This document shows, in pieces, positions 17,321 to 25,206 of a DNA stretch of 64,000 nucleotides. Position 1 is the first letter of the stretch; each line of letters starts with the position of its first letter. The position numbers and the translations under genes are program-made. Source of the stretch: Psychrobacillus sp042945595 (GTDB lineage Bacteria > Bacillota > Bacilli > Bacillales_A > Planococcaceae); contig NZ_CP168493.1 of the NCBI RefSeq assembly GCF_042945595.1, positions 3,873,501-3,937,500 on the forward strand. Reading direction: 5' to 3'. The notes beneath the pieces were generated by a model, which was not told the DNA's origin, did no database searches, and saw nothing but the letters and a program-made list of their open reading frames with translations.

Positions 17321-18610
17321 TTATTCCACTCGCTTTCGTATGTTTTCAGTTGGAATGGAGATTCGAAAAATAGTGCCTTGTGCTGGTGTTTCGATCTCAA
17401 TTTGTCCTTTCAGCATATAAATAATCTCTTTTACATGAGATAATCCAATACCCGTTGCAGCAACGCCTTTATCGTTAAACTTTGTTGTATAACCCGGTTC
17501 AAAGACTATGGGTATATCCTCTTTTAGAATACCCTTGCCTGAATCTTTTATAATGAAATTAGTATTTATCGACTCCTCGAATACTTCAACACTAATCTGA
17601 CCATTGTCTATGATGGATTCAACGGCATTTGCGGTTAAGTTATTTAACAAAGCAAGAAGAGGAATTTGCTCATCGGTTTCAAAATTAGTCGGCATCGTTC
17701 GTTGAAAGGTAATCTTTTTTCCTAATAGTTCGCTGTATTTTTCATTGGCATCTATAACAAGGTTTATAATATCCGAAAGAAAAGGAGGCTGATTTTTATT
17801 TTGTACAGTTATTTTCGTAAGCCCTGATAAAATCCGTTGGGAATCTTTTTTAACTTCATGAATTTCCTGTGCAATACGTAATGCTTGAATACTTAGTGGA
17901 TGCAATTCTTTCTTTTTTAATTGCCTATACAAATCATAACTAGAGGCAGTAATTTGTTCAATATGATTCATAGATTTTTGTAAATAAAGCGTTTCAGCAT
18001 ATAAATCAGAACCGACTCTCAGCATTTCTTGCATCCGTTTCTTTTGTTCAGAAATTGTAATGGAACTATATAACCCAACTACAAAATAGCTACGAAACAA
18101 TGCAACCCCACTAATCAAGGACAAATCCCAAAAATCTATATTTGTATGGTGCAACAATCCATACCTCGTATGCTGTTCAGCACAGTTTCCGATAAATTCA
18201 AACAACGCGGCCCATGCACCTAAAACAAATGGAAACGTTTTATACTTTTCGATTTTAATCAAGTGTAAACCCGCTGAAAATAAAAAATAAAATAAAAAAG
18301 CTGGTAAGTGGTTTTTTAAACTGATAGATATATGCATCTCATCAAGTAATATATCCTCAAATAGACGAAAACAAACAACTGTTAAACCTGTAACAATACC
18401 TGTTCTTATAATAGAAACTGGTGTCCAAATCAGAATTAGCAGAAAGAAAGCAATACTTCCTAATCCAAAACGAAAAGCCTCTTCGTCAAAGGGAATTACT
18501 TTAATTTCGCTTGCAACCATTGTGAAAATGGCAGTTAGAATCAATATGACTCCTTCTGTCCTATTAAAATCCTTATTAAAAATTTTAGTTGGAGAAAGCA
18601 TTAGTATCAC
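17321..18610 (-). CDS. glnK: Sensor histidine kinase of the GlnK (YcbA) family
   Basis: A 429-residue kinase with five or six N-terminal membrane helices (residues 20-190), a coiled linker, a dimerisation helix with the probable phospho-His in 'IHEVKKDSQ' near 255, and a C-terminal ATPase domain ('LLNNLTANAVESI', 'IKDSGKGI', 'GIGLSHVKEII'). It follows the GlnK/CitA pattern with a membrane-embedded sensor. It directly precedes its response regulator (2 bp gap to the proposed CTG). Ligand is inferred to be glutamine or glutamate from family and neighbour. Start ATG has CAGGTG upstream; a second ATG three codons on is possible. Confidence 0.82.
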   Translation of the reverse strand: MILMLSPTKIFNKDFNRTEGVILILTAIFTMVASEIKVIPFDEEAFRFGLGSIAFFLLILIWTPVSIIRTGIVTGLTVVCFRLFEDILLDEMHISISLKNHLPAFLFYFLFSAGLHLIKIEKYKTFPFVLGAWAALFEFIGNCAEQHTRYGLLHHTNIDFWDLSLISGVALFRSYFVVGLYSSITISEQKKRMQEMLRVGSDLYAETLYLQKSMNHIEQITASSYDLYRQLKKKELHPLSIQALRIAQEIHEVKKDSQRILSGLTKITVQNKNQPPFLSDIINLVIDANEKYSELLGKKITFQRTMPTNFETDEQIPLLALLNNLTANAVESIIDNGQISVEVFEESINTNFIIKDSGKGILKEDIPIVFEPGYTTKFNDKGVAATGIGLSHVKEIIYMLKGQIEIETPAQGTIFRISIPTENIRKRVE

Positions 18611-18741
18611 CTGAAAATGAATTTTTTTCTTTATTATATAAGATACAGTATTTTGTTATGCTTTACTTTACTTTGCTTAACTATACATTGTCTGCCCCTT
18701 TTCACTCCTATGAGGAAGAGATCGGATAATTGTTACAAATG

Positions 18742-18770
18742 AAAAAAGAGATACTCTATTCGAGTATCTC
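18742..18770 (-). terminator. Terminator of the Cache-type chemoreceptor gene
   Basis: On the minus strand GAGATACTC/GAGTATCTC with a 5-nt loop is followed by six Ts. It lies 76 bp after the chemoreceptor stop. Confidence 0.85.
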
Positions 18771-18846
18771 CATTTCCCTTTTTCTAGACCTTTAATCGGT
18801 GGTTAACAATCTTCTCCCAATAATACTATAGGAGTAAAGTAAAAAT

Positions 18847-20829
18847 TTAAACTTTGAAATTTCCTACTGAATTCTCTAGTTCATTTGTTAAATTGCTTAT
18901 TAGGTCCGAAGTTGAAGTAACTTCTTCAATCGAAGACCTTAGTGTATCAAGTGAACCCACTACAATATTTGCTTTTTTGGTGGATTCTTGAGAATTATTC
19001 GCGGTTTCGAAAATCTTTGCTGTAATCTCCTGAGCACTAGCTGACATTTGTTGAGAGTTAGCGGAAATCTCTAAAACTTGATGTGAAATGTTCTGAATAG
19101 CTTCTAATATATCGGTAAAAACCGTTCCCGACTCAGCAATAAGTTCAAGACTCTCTTTTGATTTAGAAGCACCTTGTTCTAAATCATTAACTGTTTTTGT
19201 TATAAGTTGCTGAACTTCAGAAATCAAAAGCGCTGTTTGGCTCGTCGATTGATTTGTCTTTTCAGCCAACTTTTTAACTTCTTCCGCTACAACAGCGAAA
19301 CCTTTCCCATGTTCACCAGCCCTTGCTGCTTCAATAGCAGCATTTAAAGCAAGTAGATTTGTTTGTTGCGATATTTCACTGATATCGTTAATAATGTTAT
19401 TTATTTCGTCAGATTTATTTCGCAAATCTTCAGCTACTGTTACAGAATTATTCATTAACTCGTTTAGTTCGTTGATATTGGATTCTGAATTATTAACTAA
19501 ATTACTTCCTGACAAAGCATTTTCTGCAGTATCTATAGCATATTCTGAAACACTTGCTGCAGATTCAGTAATACGTGTAATATCAGAAGTCATTTCCTCC
19601 ATAACCTCTGCTATATTAGTAAATGATTCAGATTGCTCTTTCGCAATTGAAATAACATGATGTAATTGCTGAGTATTGGACGTATTTATATTGCTCGACG
19701 ATTGAGCCGTCTCGTTTAAAAGAAAAACGGTTTCGTTAAGCGATGAAGAAGTAGTATAAATTCTTCCTATAAGATTAGATAAACTTTTCTGCATTGCCTT
19801 AATAGAAGTAGCCAGTTGACCAATTTCATCTTTGGACTTAACGTTCAAATTCGTTGTCATATCGCCTTTAGAGATTGCACTAGTTAATTCGGACATTCTT
19901 TTTAAATTGGAAAGTGGTCCCCTCATTGAAAAATATAACATGACACCAAGAAGTAGTACCGAAACGAAAATGACTACAATCATTTTCGTGAGTAGATTGT
20001 TCAAAGGTGCCGTGAATTCAGAAAGAGGTAATTCAACAAACATAGTCCAATTTGTACCGGGTACAGGTGCATAGTAAATTTGTCGGTCTTTCAAGGTAGC
20101 ATGACCTACTTGACCATTAAGACCTTCTTTTATTACGCTTGAACGCTCTTTATCGGAATCCCCCGTAAGAAAGTTCTCTTTAAGTAGTTTGCTCGAGTCT
20201 GGATGATGAATTACAGTGCCGTCCTTCATTAGTATGTAAATTTGATCCGATTTTCCAATTTTGAAATTCGTGTTTTCTTTAAAAACTGTGCTGATTAGCG
20301 ATGCTCCACTAACCAACCCCTTAATATTGCCGTTTTTATCACGAACTGGAGTTTCAGCACTAATAATAAGACTAGAAGGATTCTCTAAAGCTACGAATGG
20401 ATCCGAGATAATAGATTTCCCATCCTTAATTACTAAAGGAAAAGTCGATTCGGAGGAAATATCAACTACAATGTTATTTCCAAGATCCAAATTACCTTTA
20501 GTATCACTAACACCAAAAGAATTGAACTTCTCACCAAAACGCTTCATTTCCCGTGTGAAATATGCTTCGATCTCTTCTTTCGTTCCGTTCTGTAACACAT
20601 CAGAGTTAGCAATAACTTCAACTTCGGCCATCCGTGTGTTAACCCATGTTGAGAGCTGCTGAGCATGAATTTTGACTTGATCGTCAGCGTTCTTATTGAG
20701 CGAATCTACGATAATACTACTAGCACTTTGGTAAACAATTGCACTAACAACTATAAAAACTAAAATTACAACTGATATAGCGCTTAAGCTGAGTTTGATT
20801 GTTAATGACTTTGAAATTTTTTTTAGCAA
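18847..20829 (-). CDS. Methyl-accepting chemotaxis protein with Cache sensor
   Basis: A 660-residue receptor. Order: membrane helix (about 12-34), extracellular double-Cache domain (about 40-270, 'ILMKDGTVIHHPDSSKLL'), second helix (about 280-300), HAMP ('LNVKSKDEIGQLATSIKAM'), and a long signalling domain whose hairpin tip reads 'TNLLALNAAIEAARAGEHG'. It would detect a small extracellular ligand such as an amino acid or organic acid and control CheA. No che genes are nearby. It has its own terminator and is intact, in contrast to the receptor at 5.4-7.2 kb. Confidence 0.92.
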   Translation of the reverse strand: MLKKISKSLTIKLSLSAISVVILVFIVVSAIVYQSASSIIVDSLNKNADDQVKIHAQQLSTWVNTRMAEVEVIANSDVLQNGTKEEIEAYFTREMKRFGEKFNSFGVSDTKGNLDLGNNIVVDISSESTFPLVIKDGKSIISDPFVALENPSSLIISAETPVRDKNGNIKGLVSGASLISTVFKENTNFKIGKSDQIYILMKDGTVIHHPDSSKLLKENFLTGDSDKERSSVIKEGLNGQVGHATLKDRQIYYAPVPGTNWTMFVELPLSEFTAPLNNLLTKMIVVIFVSVLLLGVMLYFSMRGPLSNLKRMSELTSAISKGDMTTNLNVKSKDEIGQLATSIKAMQKSLSNLIGRIYTTSSSLNETVFLLNETAQSSSNINTSNTQQLHHVISIAKEQSESFTNIAEVMEEMTSDITRITESAASVSEYAIDTAENALSGSNLVNNSESNINELNELMNNSVTVAEDLRNKSDEINNIINDISEISQQTNLLALNAAIEAARAGEHGKGFAVVAEEVKKLAEKTNQSTSQTALLISEVQQLITKTVNDLEQGASKSKESLELIAESGTVFTDILEAIQNISHQVLEISANSQQMSASAQEITAKIFETANNSQESTKKANIVVGSLDTLRSSIEEVTSTSDLISNLTNELENSVGNFKV

Positions 20830-21127
20830 TAGAGTTATCCCTCCTGTTTTGGTATTAAAATACTACAAAATTTATAACACTTATTATTAATTACCTATTT
20901 CTAAATACTAAATTATCATCCAACTTATTCTATTTCTATATTCTTAATATATCAAGTAATTCTCTCTAAATTATCTCAAAATTTTGATTTGGAAGAAAAA
21001 ATAACGATCTAAATAAACCTTTAATATAGAAGTTAGATCAAAAAGTTCAAGAAGTAGACCTCTTTGTTCTATTTGATTTAAAATCAAACTATTAGCATCC
21101 ATACAAAATTGAAAGTAGCTGAGAAAC

Positions 21128-21661
21128 ATGAAGAAATTCCATTTAAATGATGACCATGAAGTAATGATAAAAGAGGCGACGAAAGAATATGCCCAACAGA
21201 TAATCGATTTCTATAATGTCGTAGGTGGAGAAACAGATTTTCTTTCATACGGGAAAAATGAATTCAACCGTAATATGGAGGAGTATAAAGAGTTTGTAGA
21301 ATCTACACGACTAGAACAGAACTCCATTATTTTGTTGGCAATTTTACAGGACGAGATTATCGGTATTGGATCTATTAATTCTAGTCAAAAACAGAGAATG
21401 AAACATGTAGGAACGTTAGGGATTGTTGTAAGCAAAAAGCTTATTGGACAAGGTATAGGGAGAAAGTTGATGGAACAATTAATTCATTGGGCTATCTCAA
21501 ATGGGATAACGAAAAAAATTAGTCTCGTCACTCGTGAAGATAATACTCATGCCATCGAATTGTATGAAAAGCTCGGATTTGAAAAAGAAGGCATCATCAA
21601 AAAAGACAGCTTCATTAATGGCACATACTATAACACATTCGTGATGGCATTATTTCTTTAA
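21128..21661 (+). CDS. GNAT-family N-acetyltransferase
   Basis: A 177-residue acetyltransferase with the GNAT acetyl-CoA site 'VVSKKLIGQGIGRKLMEQ' (about residues 100-117) and the C-terminal 'NTHAIELYEKLGFEKEG'. It resembles the group that acetylates small amines or ribosomal-protein termini; the substrate is unknown. It is a single-gene unit with a weak ribosome site. Nothing in the neighbours hints at its partner. Confidence 0.85.
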   Translation: MKKFHLNDDHEVMIKEATKEYAQQIIDFYNVVGGETDFLSYGKNEFNRNMEEYKEFVESTRLEQNSIILLAILQDEIIGIGSINSSQKQRMKHVGTLGIVVSKKLIGQGIGRKLMEQLIHWAISNGITKKISLVTREDNTHAIELYEKLGFEKEGIIKKDSFINGTYYNTFVMALFL

Positions 21662-21963
21662 TCGTAAGCGTCCAACTCTCCACAAGCCTCATTTAAACTG
21701 ATATTTATGAACCTATTGGCTATGCTGCCTGTAACTACGCCTTCCTTGACGAAACTAGTTTGGCAGCACTATCCAGTTGAATGTGCGACCTTGTGAGAGA
21801 GCGAGAAAGCACGAAAACAACTCCCACGCCGTATAGACTTTTCCGATTTCACCACAAACTGACACCTAAGTTTTACGCTAAACTGATACTTTTAAAAGCA
21901 TCAATCCTTTGCTAAGATTTTCATTATATATGAAAACAGATTTTAAAAGGAAGGTTTGGGTCT
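21662..21963 (+). other. Intergenic region with possible IS21-like end remnant
   Basis: It contains three AAACTGAYA-type repeats (21694, AAACTGACACC at 21856, AAACTGATAC at 21880), reminiscent of the multiple terminal repeats of IS21-family elements. There is also a short open stretch with no recognisable product. No transposase remains. A good ribosome site (AAGGAAGG) for the ECF gene lies at its right end. Confidence 0.3.
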
Positions 21964-22497
21964 ATGCAAAAAACAACAAGTTACACAAAATCACGCACTT
22001 TTGATTTAATCCTAGCAGCAATGTTAATAGCACTCGTTTTCGTTTCAACTCTCGTTTTAAATATCAGACTACCTATCGCAGCAAATGGCGGATTGGTTCA
22101 TCTTGGAACAGCTATGCTCTTTATCGCATCCATTGTATTTGGTCCTAAAAAAGGAGCACTCGCTGGAGCTATAGGTATGGGTATATTTGACTTAGTGTCT
22201 GGTTGGACATTGTGGGCACCCTTCACCTTTGTAGCACGTGGGTTGCAAGGATATATAGTTGGAAAGATTGCTTGGTCATTCGGCCGTAAAGGAAACAGCA
22301 CTGCTTTCAATCTACTAGGTACCATTATTTCGATTCCTGTTATGTTAGGTGTTTATTACATTTGTGAACGGGTTCTATATGGCAGTTGGATTATACCACT
22401 TGCCTCTATTCCCGGAAACATCGTTCAAAATGTTGTAGGGATCATTATAGCCATTCCAGTTTCGGTTTTGCTGAAAAAGGTTCCTGTCTTTAAATAG
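21964..22497 (+). CDS. ECF transporter S-component
   Basis: A 177-residue hydrophobic protein with about six helices and the pattern of energy-coupling-factor substrate-specificity subunits: an early 'AAMLIALVFVST' helix, 'LGTAMLFIASIVFGPKKGALAG' with the loop after the second helix, and 'GIFDLVSGW'. It would capture a vitamin or its precursor and share the EcfAAT module encoded elsewhere. No recognisable riboswitch precedes it, so the substrate is open. It is monocistronic and ends at a strong bidirectional terminator. Confidence 0.8.
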   Translation: MQKTTSYTKSRTFDLILAAMLIALVFVSTLVLNIRLPIAANGGLVHLGTAMLFIASIVFGPKKGALAGAIGMGIFDLVSGWTLWAPFTFVARGLQGYIVGKIAWSFGRKGNSTAFNLLGTIISIPVMLGVYYICERVLYGSWIIPLASIPGNIVQNVVGIIIAIPVSVLLKKVPVFK

Positions 22498-22534
22498 TTT
22501 TAAAAAGTCAAAAGTTTATATTAAACATAAAAAG

Positions 22535-22578
22535 TCAGCTATTACCATAAAGGTCTAAAACTTTATGGTAATAGCTGA
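22535..22578. terminator. Bidirectional terminator after the ECF gene
   Basis: A perfect 18-bp stem (22535-22552 with 22561-22578) with an 8-nt loop is followed by TTTTC on the plus strand and CTTTTTA on the minus strand. It also insulates the left edge of the rlmH-associated island. Confidence 0.88.
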
Positions 22579-22727
22579 TTTTCAAATAATATTAATTTTA
22601 CCTAGTACTTAGTTGTTAGCATAACTCTGCACAAACGCTATTTGAGTGACTTTATTCATTACTGTTTCAAGCTTACAAATCGTATAACTAAAAAAAGATT
22701 GTTATCAAAAACAACCTAAATTGAAGG

Positions 22728-22773
22728 GTTTATTTGTTATAAGGTTCACCGTAACGCATCTAAATGAGGTTTA
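22728..22773 (-). repeat. rlmH 3'-end-like attachment site, distal copy
   Basis: On the minus strand it reads TAAATGAGG-type terminal repeat in reverse (AAACCTCATTTAGA), then 12 nt, then TGAACCTTATAACAAATAA, which translates in the rlmH frame to 'EPYNK' plus stop, against 'EPYHK' plus stop at the true rlmH end. The spacing between CCTCATTTA and GAACC is the same as at 28.6 kb. It is the outermost copy and the probable far boundary of the island. Confidence 0.6.
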
Positions 22774-22897
22774 ACATTTTTCACCCAAATGAATTTACTA
22801 GAAATTCAATAATGAACAGTACTGATAAAAATGCAATTACTCTTTAAAAGGGGCAACTGGCCAAGCTCAATATTCTTTTGGTTTTAACTGGCACTGC

Positions 22898-23860
22898 TTA
22901 TGGGGAGAATAAGCAGAACCTCTCTTGTAAACCTTCTAAAACTTCTTCTGGTACTTCCCTGACACTGATATCCCCACCTAGAAAAAGTAGCCAACTTGTT
23001 ATTTCGGTCAATTCTTCGGGGTTATTAACATTGATAAAAGTCTTTAGAATGGCTGTGGTTTGGAAAGGATTCGTATAGGAAATTGAAACTTTTAAAGGAT
23101 GGTATTTTTTGAACTGAGCAATCGACTTTGGACCTAGTTCAAGGACAAGGTTAATTACTTCTTCCTGCTTACTTAGTTTTTCTAAAATCTTTTTCTTACT
23201 TAATCTTTTTTTCGTAGGGTATGATTTGACATTGGTGAGATTGTCTACAGGAAAAATCTTCCTCCCTTCATCCTTTAAGTCAAAGCCTTCAATCAGCCAA
23301 AGTCCTTTTTCATGATAAAGGTGCAAGAGATAAATTGGATAAGAATTTATTGCATTTTCCTCTTTGATGGTAATCAATAAATAGCTATCCAAAAGAAGGA
23401 TTTGGATGAGTTTTTCTACCATAGGATGGGGTAGGTCCGATAGATCAAGTAGGTCTGGATTATTGGGGTTGGTTCCTTCAAAAAGCAAGATTTGATTTAA
23501 AAGAACAAGGTCATCTTGCTGGTTTTCTGAGATAAGGCCTAGTAATTTTTCAGCTAAAGACTGACGACTCTTTAGATAAGGGAGTTGTTTATTTCTTGTG
23601 GCCATAAAGGCAATAAAAAGAGCTTTGATCTCATTATCCGTAAAACGAACAGTGGGCAGGACAGAGTTGTTCATGACAAAATAACCCCCATCCCTTCCAA
23701 CTTCAGCGACAAGTGGCATCCCCATGGCTTCAATTTCTCTGATATCTCTAATAGCTGTCGAACGAGAGATGTTAAATTCTCGCATGATTTCAGAAATTGT
23801 AAAGTGGGCGCGGTTATTGATATACCGCATGATGATATTAATCCTTTCAACTTTTTTCAT
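22898..23860 (-). CDS. WYL-domain transcriptional regulator
   Basis: A 320-residue regulator. An N-terminal winged helix-turn-helix (residues 1-60, 'FTISEIMREFNISRSTAIRDI') is followed by a 'GGYFV' wing. A WYL domain (about 150-220, 'YPIYLLHLYHEKGLWLIEGFDL') and a C-terminal WCX region complete the usual layout. WYL proteins bind small ligands or nucleic acid and control neighbouring genes. Start ATG 23860 is chosen over an upstream one because GGGAGG lies 5 nt before it. It is divergent from the GyrI-like gene, and a near-perfect palindrome in the shared control region is its likely operator. Confidence 0.85.
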   Translation of the reverse strand: MKKVERINIIMRYINNRAHFTISEIMREFNISRSTAIRDIREIEAMGMPLVAEVGRDGGYFVMNNSVLPTVRFTDNEIKALFIAFMATRNKQLPYLKSRQSLAEKLLGLISENQQDDLVLLNQILLFEGTNPNNPDLLDLSDLPHPMVEKLIQILLLDSYLLITIKEENAINSYPIYLLHLYHEKGLWLIEGFDLKDEGRKIFPVDNLTNVKSYPTKKRLSKKKILEKLSKQEEVINLVLELGPKSIAQFKKYHPLKVSISYTNPFQTTAILKTFINVNNPEELTEITSWLLFLGGDISVREVPEEVLEGLQERFCLFSP

Positions 23861-23871
23861 CGGGACCTCCC

Positions 23872-23898
23872 AAACAGTATCATTTTTTGACACTGTTT
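23872..23898. promoter_or_regulatory. Operator palindrome overlapping a -35 box
   Basis: Arms AAACAGTATCA and TGACACTGTTT (10 of 11 paired) flank a 5-nt T spacer. The right arm overlaps TTGACA (23887-23892), a consensus -35 for the rightward GyrI-like operon, and the left arm abuts the ribosome site of the WYL gene. The position suits a repressor of both directions, most simply the WYL protein. Confidence 0.65.
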
Positions 23899-23970
23899 AA
23901 GATTATTATAAACTCATCAAGTGAAAATACAAACCATTTGATTAATTTAAAGAAGAGGAAGGTTTTTAAT

Positions 23971-24450
23971 ATGGCAGATTATACTTTAGAAGAAAAAGAC
24001 AGCTTTACCGTTTTGGGTATTGGAACGGAGCTTAAGAGCGATTACACAGACTTTGTTGGCATAAACAAGGAAAAGGCTGACTTTTGGCAGACCGTCAGCC
24101 AAGATGGAACGCTTGACACTTTAAAATCCATAGCCACAAATGACTACGTTTTTGCCGTGAATGAAGCGGTGAATAACAAGATGATGCATTATGCTGGTGT
24201 CATGACAGAGGCATCGGTACCAGATGCAACGAGAGTAATCCAATTTCCTAAGGGGAAATACATTGTTGTTAAAGGGGAAGGGAATACGGCTGATGAGTTG
24301 AGTAATAAGCTTGCTGGCATTGCCTTTGGTCAAGTCTTACCAGAAGCAAAGGATTTTGCCTATGTTGGTGGGCCAAATACTACGGTTGAGATGGGGCAGC
24401 GAAACGGCTTAGTATATGGTGAAATGTGGATTCCTGTTGTTAGGAAATAA
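23971..24450 (+). CDS. GyrI-like / AraC effector-binding domain protein
   Basis: A 159-residue protein consisting of one GyrI-like small-molecule-binding domain ('YTDFVGINKEKADFWQTV', 'FPKGKYIVVKGEGNTADEL', C-terminal 'NGLVYGEMWIPV'). The start at 23971 has AGAGGAAGG upstream; a longer in-frame start at 23887 lies inside the operator and is unlikely. Such stand-alone domains bind drugs or other aromatic ligands, or gyrase in the GyrI case. It is the first gene of a two-gene operon divergent from the WYL regulator. Role inferred: ligand sensing or sequestration. Confidence 0.75.
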   Translation: MADYTLEEKDSFTVLGIGTELKSDYTDFVGINKEKADFWQTVSQDGTLDTLKSIATNDYVFAVNEAVNNKMMHYAGVMTEASVPDATRVIQFPKGKYIVVKGEGNTADELSNKLAGIAFGQVLPEAKDFAYVGGPNTTVEMGQRNGLVYGEMWIPVVRK

Positions 24451-24466
24451 AGAGATAGAAGGAGAG

Positions 24467-24943
24467 ATGGAATTGTCCTATATCGTTGATTTTAAAAATG
24501 TGTCTACGGTTGGTTTAGAGTCTTCACCTGTAGCAGAAGCGCTTGCTGGTTTACGTGCTAATGAAGCCCGTTACTTTATGAACAAATACAAGCATGAATT
24601 TACGGTTATACCAGCTAGCGAAAGCCATGAGACCCTTGATTATGTGAACCGAATTTTGAAAGTAGAACGTGATATTGAGTTTGCGGCCAAACCTTTAGAA
24701 ACGTCGCATTTTCAAGTGGAAAATATTAAATTTGCCTACGTCATTTATGAGGATGGTCTTGTGCTCAACGTCATGTATACGGTTGATGTTGATGGCCCTA
24801 AGAAGCGAGCTGTTGGTTTTAAACTTTCTGAGGAGATGGAAATACCAAAGGAGTTAGAAACGAAGTTTAAGTTTGCTAGGCAGAAGTCTAAACTAGCTGG
24901 AACAATTCGGGGCACGTATTTTGTAATTAAAGGAGAATATTAA
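24467..24943 (+). CDS. Protein of unknown function, partner of the GyrI-like gene
   Basis: A 158-residue soluble, charged protein; I do not recognise the family. It starts 'MELSYIVDFKNVST' with GAAGGAGAG upstream (a start at 24416 would overlap the previous gene by 35 bp and lacks a ribosome site). There is no signal peptide or membrane segment. The second half is beta-rich ('FAYVIYEDGLVLNVMYTVDV'). It is 16 bp after the GyrI-like gene and ends before a strong terminator, so the two are one operon under the divergent WYL regulator. Confidence 0.7.
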   Translation: MELSYIVDFKNVSTVGLESSPVAEALAGLRANEARYFMNKYKHEFTVIPASESHETLDYVNRILKVERDIEFAAKPLETSHFQVENIKFAYVIYEDGLVLNVMYTVDVDGPKKRAVGFKLSEEMEIPKELETKFKFARQKSKLAGTIRGTYFVIKGEY

Positions 24944-25000
24944 AGTAAGCAAAAACAACCATTCATGCAACAAATGTTCGTCTAGGCATTCAAATAACAA

Positions 25001-25043
25001 AACAGCACCTCTCCATCAAATTAGGGGTGCTGTTAGTTTTTTT
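25001..25043 (+). terminator. Terminator of the GyrI-like operon
   Basis: AACAGCACC/GGTGCTGTT with a 16-nt loop is followed by AG and seven Ts. It lies just inside the att-like site at 25056. Confidence 0.85.
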
Positions 25044-25055
25044 GCAAATATCTCT

Positions 25056-25098
25056 TTTACTTATGGTAAGGTTCACCTTACCGAGTCTAACGGCGAAA
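25056..25098 (-). repeat. rlmH 3'-end-like attachment site, middle copy
   Basis: TTTACTTATGGTAAGGTTCA (25056-25075) is identical over 20 nt to the 3' end of rlmH (31607-31626), in the same orientation, and ends the same 'EPYHK' codons plus TAA. The next bases form a hairpin GGTAAGG/CCTTACC. Unlike the other junctions, it lacks the TAAATGAGGTTT terminal repeat. Confidence 0.7.
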
Positions 25099-25206
25099 TT
25101 CGTTCTCGGACAAAATAAAGGGTTCACGCCCCTTAAAATTATATCCATTCCAAAGATAATCTAAAGAAAAAACCAGAGCTAGTATACTCTGGTATAAATA
25201 TTATCA

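Noticed and set aside
21687..21713. Plus-strand CCTCATTTA-12-TGAACCT resembling the att-like junctions but in opposite orientation
   Set aside because: The downstream rlmH codons are absent and the match overlaps AAACTGATA repeats that fit an insertion-sequence end better; probably chance.
21900..21963. Riboswitch upstream of the ECF S-component
   Set aside because: No conserved core of TPP, FMN, cobalamin or preQ1 classes is visible.
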